A DNA stretch of 64,000 bases, taken from an uncultured Croceicoccus sp. Its GTDB lineage: Bacteria > Pseudomonadota > Alphaproteobacteria > Sphingomonadales > Sphingomonadaceae. Each line of letters opens with the position of its first letter. The stretch's first letter is position 1. Positions 1-8,026 of the stretch are shown piece after piece. A program made the translations under genes and the position numbers. The notes below the pieces were generated by a model. The model was not told the origin of the DNA, searched no databases, and saw only the letters and a list, made by a program, of their open reading frames with translations. The DNA is taken from the NCBI RefSeq assembly GCF_947496385.1, contig NZ_CANMCP010000003.1, positions 248,001-312,000 on the forward strand, read 5' to 3'.

Positions 1-272
1 GTCGCGAGATCGCCATAGCCGAGCATCGGCACGCCCGCTTCCTTGAGCGCGGCATAATTGTCGGGCGCGCCGCTATATCCTTCGGGGATCGGGCCGAGCC
101 GCAGGAAATGGTTGGAAAAATCGATCGTCCCGAAAATCGCGCCGATGATCGGCATGATGATGCTCTCGGTAAGCGAGGTCACGATTTTGCCGAACGCCGC
201 GCCGATCACGACGCCCACCGCGAGGTCGAGCACGTTGCCGCGCGCGATGAATTTCTTGAACTCGTTGAACAC
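1..272 (-). CDS. mscL: Large-conductance mechanosensitive channel MscL (3' end cut by window)
   Basis: Homopentameric inner-membrane channel that opens under membrane tension and releases solutes on hypo-osmotic shock. The visible 90 residues begin with a [12 protein letters not shown] amphipathic helix and the diagnostic first transmembrane segment [17 protein letters not shown], followed by the periplasmic loop. The frame opens with GTG at 270-272; a GGGGG run sits just upstream and no ATG is in frame nearby, so GTG is taken as the start. The C-terminus and second membrane helix lie mostly outside the window. It is transcribed away from the lemA-type operon; the 186-base divergent gap shows no clear promoter to me. 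Confidence 0.93.
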   Translation of the reverse strand, partial: MFNEFKKFIARGNVLDLAVGVVIGAAFGKIVTSLTESIIMPIIGAIFGTIDFSNHFLRLGPIPEGYSGAPDNYAALKEAGVPMLGYGDLA

Positions 273-458
273 CGATGTCCCCCGTATGCCGGCGTTCCGC
301 ACGCCCGTCTGGTCGAAACGACCATGTGGCATGGCCCCGCGAGCCATGCAATCCGGGGCGAAAACCATTGCGTGCGCGCACAGCCGCCTTATATTGGCAA
401 TACACCTGCCGCGCCGGTTTTTCGGGCGGCGGATTTTATTGCAAGGAATCTTTCGTCA

Positions 459-1133
459 ATGCCTGTTCTGCGCAGCTTTCGCATCGCCGTGGCCGGTCTT
501 CTCGCGCTCGGCCTTTCCGCGTGCGGCATCAATTCCGTCCCCACGGCGGAGGAAAACGCCAAGGCGCGCTGGGCCGACGTGCAAAGCGCGTATCAGCGCC
601 GCGCCGATCTCGTTCCCAATCTGGTCGCGACGGTCCGCGCCGCCGCGCAGTCGGAGACGCAGATCCTGACCAATGTAACGGAGGCGCGCGCCCGCGCGAC
701 CGGCATCACCGTCACGACCGACGACCTGTCCGACCCCGCGGAATTCCAACGGTTTCAACAGGCACAGAATCAGCTGACGCAGGCCTTGGGCCAGCTGCGC
801 ACGGTGGTCGAAAACTACCCCCAGCTGCAGAGCCAGGGCCGGTTCGCCGATCTGATGGTTTCGCTCGAAAGCAGCGAGAACCGCATCGACACCGCCCGCA
901 CGCGCTATAACGACGCGGTGCAGGAATATAACACCGAGATCCGCACTTTCCCCTCCGTCATCGGGGCGAAGATCATTCACGGCGCCGAACCGATGCAGGC
1001 GTTCACCGCCGAACCGTCGGCGCAGACGGCGCCCGATGTCGATTTCGGCAACATGGGCGCGCCCGGCATGGCACCCGGTGCCGCCCCCGCCAACGACAAC
1101 AGCACGCAGGCGTCCGCAGCGGCGGCGAATTGA
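459..1133 (+). CDS. lemA: LemA family lipoprotein
   Basis: 224-residue LemA-fold protein, a mostly helical family of unknown biochemical role. The N-terminus is a lipoprotein signal with lipobox L19-S-A-C22. The family core follows: a tract with RRADLVPNLVATVR near residue 50, typical of LemA, then long helices to about residue 185 and an Ala/Pro/Gly-rich tail. ATG 459 is preceded by AAGGAA and opens directly on the signal peptide; a longer in-frame extension upstream has no protein character. It is the first gene of a tight operon with two TPM-domain genes, the usual partners of LemA. Function beyond envelope association is not known. Confidence 0.9.
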   Translation: MPVLRSFRIAVAGLLALGLSACGINSVPTAEENAKARWADVQSAYQRRADLVPNLVATVRAAAQSETQILTNVTEARARATGITVTTDDLSDPAEFQRFQQAQNQLTQALGQLRTVVENYPQLQSQGRFADLMVSLESSENRIDTARTRYNDAVQEYNTEIRTFPSVIGAKIIHGAEPMQAFTAEPSAQTAPDVDFGNMGAPGMAPGAAPANDNSTQASAAAAN

Positions 1134-1165
1134 CCGCCCGCCTTTCCTTGCCCGCGGGTTTGCCC

Positions 1166-2014
1166 ATGCGGTTTGTTCTCGCCCTGCTGCTCGCCGTTGT
1201 GGCGATGGTTGCCGGACCCGCCGGGGCGCAGGATTATCCCGCCCGCCCCGATGGCCCGGTGCTGGACGCGGCGAATGTCCTCCCCACCGCGGAAGAGGCG
1301 GCGCTCGACCGGAGGCTGCGGCGTTACAACCGTGAAACCGGCAATGCGGTTATCGTCGCCACGGTGCAGAGCCTCGATGGCGAGGAACCCTTCGCCTATG
1401 CGCAGGGGCTGGCCGAGACATGGGGCATCGGCGGCGAGGAAACGGAGCAGGGCGTGCTGATGCTCGTCGCGCCGAACGAACGCGAGGTGTTCATCACCAC
1501 ATCGCGCGGGGTGCAGACGCGGCTGACCGATATTTCGACAGGGCGCATCGTGCGCAATGTCGTCCTTCCCGCCTTTCGCGAAGGGGACCTGCCCGGCGGG
1601 ATCGCCGCGGGCGTCGACGCGATCATCGAACGGCTGAACATGGAGCCGGCGCAGGCCGAAGCCATCGCGGAGGCCGAGGCCGCCGCCGCGGCGCAGGAGG
1701 ACGAGGTCGACGCGGGCACCATCGGCGGCGCGATTTTCTGGGTCGTGATGATCGTGGCCTTCATGTTCATGTTCGGGCGCGGCGGGGGTCGCGGGCGGCG
1801 CGGCCGGCGGCGGCGTTACGGCGCGGGCAATGCGGTCGCCGACGTGATCCTGTGGTCCGCCATCGGCAATGCGGTAGGCGGCGGCCATGATCGTGGCGGC
1901 GGCTTTGGCGGGGGCGGCTTCGGCGGCGGCGATGGCGGTTTTGGCGGCGGCTTCGGCGGTTTCGGCGGCGGGGGTGGCGGCTTTAACGGCGGCGGCGCCG
2001 GGGGCGGATGGTGA
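1166..2014 (+). CDS. Secreted/membrane TPM-domain protein, YgcG type, glycine-rich tail
   Basis: TPM domain (PF04536) protein exported by a signal peptide (cleavage after A-G-A, before QDYP). The TPM domain runs from about residue 30 to 165, with DAANVL and the GVLMLVAPNEREVFI strand motif; a transmembrane helix lies near residue 190, then an Arg-rich patch and a long Gly/Phe tail of GGGF units ending in GGW. A TTG at 1130 overlapping the lemA stop would add 12 residues, but ATG 1166 gives a clean signal peptide and is preferred. TPM proteins in photosystem repair have acid-phosphatase activity; in bacteria of this type the role is unproven. It overlaps the next gene by 7 bases. Confidence 0.85.
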   Translation: MRFVLALLLAVVAMVAGPAGAQDYPARPDGPVLDAANVLPTAEEAALDRRLRRYNRETGNAVIVATVQSLDGEEPFAYAQGLAETWGIGGEETEQGVLMLVAPNEREVFITTSRGVQTRLTDISTGRIVRNVVLPAFREGDLPGGIAAGVDAIIERLNMEPAQAEAIAEAEAAAAAQEDEVDAGTIGGAIFWVVMIVAFMFMFGRGGGRGRRGRRRRYGAGNAVADVILWSAIGNAVGGGHDRGGGFGGGGFGGGDGGFGGGFGGFGGGGGGFNGGGAGGGW

Positions 2015-2688
2015 GCGCGATCCTTACCCCCGCCAACCACGATGCGATTTCGGCGGCGGTCAGCCGGGCGGAGGCACGCACCTCGGGCGAAATCGTGACC
2101 GTGCTCGCCGACCGCTCCGACGGTTACAGCGATATTGCCCTTGCCTGGGCGGCCTTGTTCGGCTTCGGCCTAATCGTGCTGGCGGGGTTGTTTCCCGCGC
2201 CTTTGCTGGCCCTGCTCGACATGGTGCAGGGGGGATGGGACACGCAATATGCCCCCGGCCCCGTGCTGGAGGCAGGGGCTGCGCTTGGCATCGTGGGCTT
2301 TCTCGGGCTGTGGCTCGCGCTGGGGTTCGACCGCCTGCGCTTTGCCACGGTGCCCGGTCGCGTGCGGACGCAGCGGGTGCACGAACGCGCCATCTCGATC
2401 TTCCGCGTCGGGGCCGAACGCCGCACCCACGGCCGCACCGGCGTGCTGATCTACCTCTCCATGCAGGAACACCGCGCCGAAATCCTCGCCGACGAGGCCA
2501 TTGCCGCAAAGGTTTCCGATGACATCTGGGGCGAGGCGATGGCCGCGATGCTGATCCATCTGAAACGCGGGGACACGACGGCGGGCATGGTCGCCGCGAT
2601 CGAGCGCGTGGGCGCGGTCCTGACCGAGCATCTGCCCGCCGACCACACCAATCCCAATGAAATTCCCGACAGGTTGATCGAGATATGA
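2008..2688 (+). CDS. TPM-domain integral membrane protein
   Basis: 226-residue protein with a split TPM domain: an N-terminal part with SGEIVTVLADRSD (residues 27-39), two transmembrane helices around residues 46-68 and 89-105, then the C-terminal TPM part with RTGVLIYLSMQEHRAEILAD and a final helix. This inserted-membrane architecture is the second TPM form commonly found beside LemA and YgcG-type genes. The start overlaps the previous stop and its own stop overlaps the NUDIX start (ATGA), so translation is probably coupled. Catalysis is unproven. Confidence 0.87.
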   Translation: MVSAILTPANHDAISAAVSRAEARTSGEIVTVLADRSDGYSDIALAWAALFGFGLIVLAGLFPAPLLALLDMVQGGWDTQYAPGPVLEAGAALGIVGFLGLWLALGFDRLRFATVPGRVRTQRVHERAISIFRVGAERRTHGRTGVLIYLSMQEHRAEILADEAIAAKVSDDIWGEAMAAMLIHLKRGDTTAGMVAAIERVGAVLTEHLPADHTNPNEIPDRLIEI

Positions 2689-3242
2689 GCGTTCCCGACC
2701 ACGACGCCCCCGAACGTATCGAGTGGCAGGGCGATTACGTCGTCGCCAAGACGCGCGGACGGTGGGAATATGTCACCCGCCCGCGCAACATGCGCGCCGC
2801 GGTGATCCTCGCCATTGACGCGGGCGACGTGATCCTGGTCGAACAATATCGCGTGCCGATGGGCCGGTTCAGCATCGAGATGCCCGCTGGCCTCGTCGGC
2901 GATTACGAAAGCGTCGCGGGCGAGGATACGCTATCCGCCGCCGGACGCGAGCTGATCGAGGAAACGGGCTATCGCGCCGCAGAACTCATCGACATCGGCG
3001 ATTTCTATTCCAGCCCCGGCATGGTCAGCGAAAGCTTCACCATGGTGCTGGCCCGCGGCCTGACCCAGGTGGGCGAAGGCGGCGGCACCGACATGGAGAA
3101 CATCACCGTCCACCGCGTGCCGCTTTCCGGGATCGAGGCTTTCCTCGATGAACAGCGCGCGCAGGGCAAGGGGATCGACGTGCGGTTGCTGATGCTGCTG
3201 TCGCCGGGTCTGCTCGCCCGGGCGCAGGAAATGGCGGGCTGA
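2685..3242 (+). CDS. NUDIX hydrolase, ADP-ribose pyrophosphatase-like
   Basis: 185 residues, the size and layout of ADP-ribose/nucleotide-sugar pyrophosphatases (NudF-like), which split ADP-ribose to AMP and ribose 5-phosphate with Mg. The NUDIX box is present with E80 and R88-E-L-I-E-E-T-G95; the leading glycine of the box is displaced by a two-residue insertion (G72-D-Y before ESVAGE). Upstream EQYRVPMGRFSIEMPAGL is the usual NudF substrate-side motif. Start ATG is inside the ATGA overlap with the preceding gene. Substrate cannot be fixed from sequence. Confidence 0.88.
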   Translation: MSVPDHDAPERIEWQGDYVVAKTRGRWEYVTRPRNMRAAVILAIDAGDVILVEQYRVPMGRFSIEMPAGLVGDYESVAGEDTLSAAGRELIEETGYRAAELIDIGDFYSSPGMVSESFTMVLARGLTQVGEGGGTDMENITVHRVPLSGIEAFLDEQRAQGKGIDVRLLMLLSPGLLARAQEMAG

Positions 3243-3255
3243 AACCCCGCGCCGC

Positions 3256-4194
3256 TTACCGGTCGCGGGTGAGGTTGACGAACACTTCCTCCAGATCGGC
3301 CTCGCGCGTGGTTACGTCGACGATGGCGCGGCCCTGATCCTGAAGGATGGAGAGCACTTCGCCCGCGGTCATCCGGTCCTTGTCATAGGTGATCGCCACC
3401 GAGCGTTCGCCGATCAGCTCCGACTTGTGAAACGCCGGATGCGTCGGCGCGGCGGTGATCGGGTTGTCGAGCACGACCTCCACCACTTTTTCCCGCGCGG
3501 TTTCGAGCAATTCTCGCGTCGAGGTATCGGCGATCAGCTGTCCATGGTTGATGATGGCGATGCGGTCGCAAAGCTGCTCCGCCTCTTCGAGATAATGCGT
3601 GGTCAGCACCACGGTCACGCCCTCGTCGTTCAATTGGGTGACAAGCTCCCACAATTGCCGGCGCAGATCGACATCGACGCCCGCCGTCGGTTCATCGAGG
3701 ATGAGCACCGGCGGCGAATGCACCATCGCCTTCGCAATGAGGAGCCGGCGCTTCATCCCCCCCGACAGCGTGCGGGCATAGGCGTTCGCCTTGTCAGACA
3801 GATGCACGGCGGCGAGCAATTCGCGGCTGCGGCGTTCATCCTTGGGCACGGCGTAGAATCCGGCCTGATTCTCCAGCACCTCATACGGCGTGAAGAACGG
3901 GTCGAAGACGATTTCCTGCGGCACGATGCCGATCGCGCGCTTCGCATTGCGGCGCTGCGAATCGATGTCGAAGCCCCAGATCGACGCGCTCCCCGACGAT
4001 TTGCCGACCAGCCCGGCAAGGATATTGATCAAGGTCGACTTGCCCGCGCCATTGGGGCCGAGCAGGCCGAAAATCCCGCCCTGCGGCACGTCGAAGCTGA
4101 CATCGTTCAACGCAAGCTTGCCCTCCTCGCCCGGTCCGGCGGGGGCATAGCGTTTGGTGAGGTTGCGGATGGATATGGCGGCGGTATCGGTCAC
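3256..4194 (-). CDS. ABC transporter ATP-binding protein (ABC-2 exporter type)
   Basis: Single ABC ATPase domain of about 312 residues: Walker A GPNGAGKST, signature LSGGMKRRL, Walker B VLILDEPTAGVD, and the H-loop in LTTHYLEEAEQLCDR. The C-terminal extension ending in EADLEEVFVNLTRDR is typical of DrrA/CcmA-like export ATPases. GTG 4194 is chosen because GAGG lies six bases upstream; ATG 4206 would add four residues. No permease gene follows within the window (the next gene on this side is convergent), so its ABC-2 membrane partner must be elsewhere; the substrate is unknown. Confidence 0.9.
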   Translation of the reverse strand: MTDTAAISIRNLTKRYAPAGPGEEGKLALNDVSFDVPQGGIFGLLGPNGAGKSTLINILAGLVGKSSGSASIWGFDIDSQRRNAKRAIGIVPQEIVFDPFFTPYEVLENQAGFYAVPKDERRSRELLAAVHLSDKANAYARTLSGGMKRRLLIAKAMVHSPPVLILDEPTAGVDVDLRRQLWELVTQLNDEGVTVVLTTHYLEEAEQLCDRIAIINHGQLIADTSTRELLETAREKVVEVVLDNPITAAPTHPAFHKSELIGERSVAITYDKDRMTAGEVLSILQDQGRAIVDVTTREADLEEVFVNLTRDR

Positions 4195-4313
4195 GCATCG
4201 CCTCATGCGCGCAAGTGCGCGGCGAGACAAGGGGGTCGATGCGGACAGTATCGGCAGACGCAGCGCGCAATCCATCTTGCCGCCGGGAAATTGCATTGCT
4301 AATCGCATGAACC

Positions 4314-4559
4314 ATGATCCAGCCGCCCGAAACCGTCTATACCGACACGCGCCGCGTCAAATGCGACGGCGCGACCGATATCCGCACCGGCGCGGCGCTC
4401 GGCCATCCGCGCGTGTGGATGGAAATCGACGAGAAGGGCTATGTCGAATGCGGCTATTGCGATCGCCGCTTCGTGTTGAAGGGCGGCCCTGCGGAACGCG
4501 GGATCGACGAGCTGAGCGCAGGCGACCTTCCCGAACCGGGCGATGCCGCCGTCGCCTGA
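4314..4559 (+). CDS. zf-CHCC zinc-finger protein, NDUFS6-like
   Basis: 81-residue protein of the zf-CHCC family (PF10276). The zinc ligands are visible: C17 in RRVKCDG, H31 in LGHPRVW, and C46/C49 in the VECGYCDRRF knuckle. The family includes the mitochondrial complex I accessory subunit NDUFS6, and alphaproteobacterial members co-purify with or resemble complex I parts in known systems; here the link is by homology only. Start ATG 4314 lies 119 bases from the divergent ABC ATPase start. Confidence 0.85.
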   Translation: MIQPPETVYTDTRRVKCDGATDIRTGAALGHPRVWMEIDEKGYVECGYCDRRFVLKGGPAERGIDELSAGDLPEPGDAAVA

Positions 4560-4637
4560 CCGCCTGACGGACACCGCATGGCCGCATCCGTTCCGCCCTG
4601 TCTGGCGTAACGCCGCCTTGCCCCCTATATCGGCGGG

Positions 4638-6062
4638 ATGACAGCAACCGATCCCCGCTCGTTCCTTTACAAACCCGGCCTGCTCGACCCCGATGGCGCG
4701 CAGATGCTCGCGCGCGAGACGTTGCGCGATTGCGACGATGGGGAGCTGTTCCTGCAATTCACCGCGTCGGAGGCGCTGGCCTTCGACGACGGGCGCCTGC
4801 GCACCGCCGATTATTCGCGGGAGGCCGGCTTTGGCCTGCGCGGCATATCGGGGGAAACGACCGGTTTCGCCCACGCGAACGAGATCAGCGTCGATGCGAT
4901 TCGCCGCGCGGGCGAAACGCTGTCGCTGCTCGATGCCACGACGGGCCGCCCCGCCCCGCCGCCGATCGGCACCAACCGCCATCTCTACACCGATGAAAGC
5001 CCGCTCGACGGGATTGCGTTTGCGGACAAGGTGCGCCTGCTCGAAACCATCGATGCCGCGGCGCGTGCGCGCGATCCGCGCGTCTGCCAGGTGACCGCAT
5101 CGCTCGCGGCGAGCTGGTCGGTGGTCGAGATCGTGCGCGCCGACGGCTTAGTGGCGAACGACATCCGCCCGCTCGTCCGGCTCAACGTCTCGATCGTGGC
5201 GGAACAGAACGGACGGCGCGAAACCGGCAGCTTCGGCATGGGCGGGCGCCGTCTCTACGACGATCTGTTCGAACCGGCGACATGGAACCGCGCCATCGAC
5301 GAGGCGCTGCACCAGGCGCTGGTCAACATGGAAAGCGTGGCGGCGCCGGCGGGCAAATGCGCGGTGCTGCTCGGCCCCGGATGGCCGGGCGTGCTGCTGC
5401 ACGAGGCGGTCGGGCATGGCCTCGAAGGGGATTTCAACCGCAAGGGCACGTCCGCCTTTTCCGGGCGCATCGGCGAGCGTGTCGCCGCCCCCGGCGTGAC
5501 GGTGGTGGACGACGGGTCCATGCCGGGACGGCGCGGCTCGCTCACCATCGACGACGAGGGCACGCCCACGCGGGAAACCGTGCTGATCGAGGATGGCATA
5601 TTGAAGGGCTACATTCACGACCGGCTCAATGCCCGGTTGATGGGTGTCGAACCGACCGGCAATGGCCGCCGGCAGAATTACGCCCACGCGCCCATGCCGC
5701 GCATGACCAACACCTTCATGAAGGGCGGCCATGACGATCCGGCCGCAATGCTGGCGGGGATGAAGGACGGGATTTATGCCAAAAGCTTCGGCGGCGGGCA
5801 GGTCGATATCGTGTCGGGCAAGTTCGTGTTCTCCTGCACCGAGGCGTACAAGGTGGAAAACGGCAAGCTTGGCGCGCCGATCAAGGGCGCGACGCTGATC
5901 GGCGACGGGCCGACCGTGCTGACCCAGGTCAAGGGCATCGGCAACGATCTCGCGCTCGACGAAGGGGTCGGCGTATGCGGCAAGGGCGGGCAGAGCGTAC
6001 CCGCCGGCGTCGGACAGCCAACCTTGCTGGTCGAGGGGCTGACCGTGGGCGGCACGGGATAA
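4638..6062 (+). CDS. tldD: Metalloprotease TldD
   Basis: 474 residues, the family length. TldD with TldE/PmbA forms a zinc protease that trims unfolded peptides and matures some modified peptides. The zinc motif H255-E-A-V-G-H260 is intact, followed by GLEGDFN, and the second metal-site region near GRRQNYAHAPMPRMTNT is present. PmbA is not in the window. ATG 4638 is the obvious start. The DUF924 gene begins six bases after the stop, suggesting co-transcription. Confidence 0.95.
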   Translation: MTATDPRSFLYKPGLLDPDGAQMLARETLRDCDDGELFLQFTASEALAFDDGRLRTADYSREAGFGLRGISGETTGFAHANEISVDAIRRAGETLSLLDATTGRPAPPPIGTNRHLYTDESPLDGIAFADKVRLLETIDAAARARDPRVCQVTASLAASWSVVEIVRADGLVANDIRPLVRLNVSIVAEQNGRRETGSFGMGGRRLYDDLFEPATWNRAIDEALHQALVNMESVAAPAGKCAVLLGPGWPGVLLHEAVGHGLEGDFNRKGTSAFSGRIGERVAAPGVTVVDDGSMPGRRGSLTIDDEGTPTRETVLIEDGILKGYIHDRLNARLMGVEPTGNGRRQNYAHAPMPRMTNTFMKGGHDDPAAMLAGMKDGIYAKSFGGGQVDIVSGKFVFSCTEAYKVENGKLGAPIKGATLIGDGPTVLTQVKGIGNDLALDEGVGVCGKGGQSVPAGVGQPTLLVEGLTVGGTG

Positions 6063-6067
6063 GGCTG

Positions 6068-6622
6068 GTGGCGCTCGCACCCCGGCCCTGGGCGGCGGAC
6101 ATGCTGCATGTGTGGTTCGGCGTGCTGTCGCCGCGCGACTGGTTCGGGGGCGGCGACGGCGTCGATGCCCTGCTGCGGCGGCGCTTTGCCCGCGAATGGG
6201 CGATGTTGAGGGGGCAGCCGGCGCATGCGTTCCTGCACACGCCCGACATTGCGCGCGCGGCGATACTCCTGTTCGATCAGGTGCCGCGCAACCTGTTCCG
6301 CGACGATCCGCGCGCCTTTGCGACCGATCCGCTGGCCCGCGCGATTACCGATGGCATGCTGCGGCGCGGCTGGGACCGGGGGCTGACTACGGCGGGACGG
6401 CAATTCATCCTCATGCCGCTGATGCACAGCGAGGCCATCGCGGATCAACGCCGCTCCCTCCGCCTGTTCGCGCGGCTCGGGGATCGCGAGGTGCTGTCCT
6501 TCGCCCGCGCGCATTACCGCATGATCGCGCGCTTTGGCCGCTTTCCCCATCGCAATGACGTGCTGGGCCGGCAAAGCAGCGCGGCGGAACGGCGTGCCAT
6601 CGCGGCGGGAAACGATTGGTAG
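6068..6622 (+). CDS. DUF924 family protein
   Basis: 184-residue TPR-like helical family of unknown function. Family landmarks are the opening WAADMLHVWFG, FLHTPDIARAAILLFDQVPRNLFR and the closing FGRFPHRNDVLGR. I chose GTG 6068 because the RPWAADMLHVWF stretch before ATG 6101 belongs to the conserved N-terminus; AAGG precedes it closely. Immediately follows tldD. ATG 6101 is the alternative and would remove 11 residues. Confidence 0.82.
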   Translation: MALAPRPWAADMLHVWFGVLSPRDWFGGGDGVDALLRRRFAREWAMLRGQPAHAFLHTPDIARAAILLFDQVPRNLFRDDPRAFATDPLARAITDGMLRRGWDRGLTTAGRQFILMPLMHSEAIADQRRSLRLFARLGDREVLSFARAHYRMIARFGRFPHRNDVLGRQSSAAERRAIAAGNDW

Positions 6623-6686
6623 GGGCTGCGCGTCATGAATGGTTAACACCGAATCGCGTAAGGGTTGCGAAACGAAGGAGCGAGAT

Positions 6687-7112
6687 ATGTTCAAGAAGAC
6701 ACTGACCGTCGCCATGGCCGCGGGCGCTCTGCTTTCTGCGCCAGCCATGGCCGACACCGACGAAACCCGGCAGGACCGCGTCAACGCGAAAGCCGAGGCC
6801 AAGCTTGCCGAAAAGCTGGAAGGGCGCGTCGCGGGCGAACCCGTCCGTTGCATTCCCAATTACCGCAATCAGCGCACGACGATCTACGACGAAACCGCGA
6901 TCGTGTGGGAGGTCGGCAGCAGGCTTTACGTCAACCGCCCGGAAAGCGGGCTGGAGGCGCTCGACGACAATGACATCATGGTCACCGATACGGTGCTGAA
7001 CCAGCTGTGCAGCGTCGATACCATCCGCATGGTCGATCAGACCGGCTTCATGCGCGGCGTCGTGTTCCTCGGCGAATTCGTCCCTTATGAACGGGTCGAG
7101 GACGAAGGCTGA
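6687..7112 (+). CDS. Small secreted protein of unknown function
   Basis: 141 residues. A signal peptide (KKTLTVAMAAGALLSAPAMA, cut before DTDETR) is followed by a charged helix and a compact domain with two cysteines, C in GEPVRCIPNY and C in LNQLCSVDTI, which could form a disulfide. The pattern IVWEVGSRLYVNRPESG and DDNDIMVTDT recalls a small exported family seen in sphingomonads. Start ATG 6687 has a perfect AAGGAG seven bases upstream. No function can be given. It converges with the next gene, overlapping its 3' end by 28 bases. Confidence 0.72.
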   Translation: MFKKTLTVAMAAGALLSAPAMADTDETRQDRVNAKAEAKLAEKLEGRVAGEPVRCIPNYRNQRTTIYDETAIVWEVGSRLYVNRPESGLEALDDNDIMVTDTVLNQLCSVDTIRMVDQTGFMRGVVFLGEFVPYERVEDEG

Positions 7113-8026
7113 TCCGCGGCGCGGCGCATCCGGCGCCGCTCGCGCCAATATCCCGCGACGAGCACCGGCGCACATAGCAGCGGGTGCCGTTCGCGAAAGG
7201 GAGTGAGCGGCACGGTGATCCCGCTGTGCCGGTGCACTTTCCATGCAAGATAGCGTGCGCCCCCATCGAAGGTGGTGGCCGCGCGCAGAAGCCGCACGAT
7301 ATTGAGCGGCTTGCCCATCCGCCGCCGCCGGTGCCAGCGGGCGCGCGTTTCATCGCCCATCGCCTCCGGCATATGCGGATGCAGGATGGCGCCGCGCCGG
7401 TCATGGGCGATCCCCGCCGCCGTCCACCCGGCAATCATCAGCCCGTCGAAATGATCCGCACCGAAATCGAGGATCTGCTGCTCGCGTCCGGGCTTTTCCA
7501 CCCGCAATTCGGCGCGGTAGGTCGCGGCGAACAACGCCTGCCAGTACTCGCGTTCCGTCCCTTCGTCGGGGCCGAGCGCGGCGGCGACCGTCGCGGCGGT
7601 GATCACCGCATCGCCGATCGCCCGGCGCACCGCATCGCGGGCATCCTCCCCATCTGTCCAGGCAAGCGCGACCGGCTGCACGAAGCGCGCCCAGATCGTC
7701 GTATCGACATGGCGCCCGGTGGCCGCGTGGGCAAAGGTGGCGAGCGTCATCACCGCGACCTTGGCGCGCATCTCCTGCCCCGCATGGGCATATTCGTGAT
7801 AGGCGACGCGCGGCCACAACCCGCGTTCACGCCTCCCGGCGGTCAGCACGTAGAAATCGAGCACCCCGTCGAGCGACCCGCTCCGCAAATTCGACCCGTA
7901 GAACAGCACCGCGCGCGCATCGTAACGCCGGGCCAGACATGCGGCGAACGCCCGGATTTCATCGCGCACCGGCGCACGCAGCCCCGCCGCAACCCGCGCG
8001 GCGAGATCGGCGCGGTCCGCACTCAC
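7085..8026 (-). CDS. Tam41-like nucleotidyltransferase-fold protein (candidate CDP-diacylglycerol synthase)
   Basis: 313 residues starting with GTG. I see a nucleotidyltransferase signature L-F-Y-G44-S45 followed by V-L-D57-F-Y, then a TIWARFVQPV stretch and EYWQALFAATYRAELR. These fall in the same order as the GS...D-F motif, the GR..KPV segment and the SY-GD-R segment of Tam41, the mitochondrial enzyme that makes CDP-diacylglycerol from phosphatidate and CTP. The start overlaps the stop of the diacylglycerol kinase (GTGA), whose product would be the substrate. Motif likeness and context are what I see; the activity is inference. Confidence 0.6.
   Translation of the reverse strand: MSADRADLAARVAAGLRAPVRDEIRAFAACLARRYDARAVLFYGSNLRSGSLDGVLDFYVLTAGRRERGLWPRVAYHEYAHAGQEMRAKVAVMTLATFAHAATGRHVDTTIWARFVQPVALAWTDGEDARDAVRRAIGDAVITAATVAAALGPDEGTEREYWQALFAATYRAELRVEKPGREQQILDFGADHFDGLMIAGWTAAGIAHDRRGAILHPHMPEAMGDETRARWHRRRRMGKPLNIVRLLRAATTFDGGARYLAWKVHRHSGITVPLTPFRERHPLLCAPVLVAGYWRERRRMRRAADQPSSSTRS

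Noticed and set aside
1890..2010. Tandem GGC/TTC-rich repeat that could look like a repeat array
   Set aside because: It codes the glycine-rich tail of the YgcG-type protein; no spacers, so not CRISPR.
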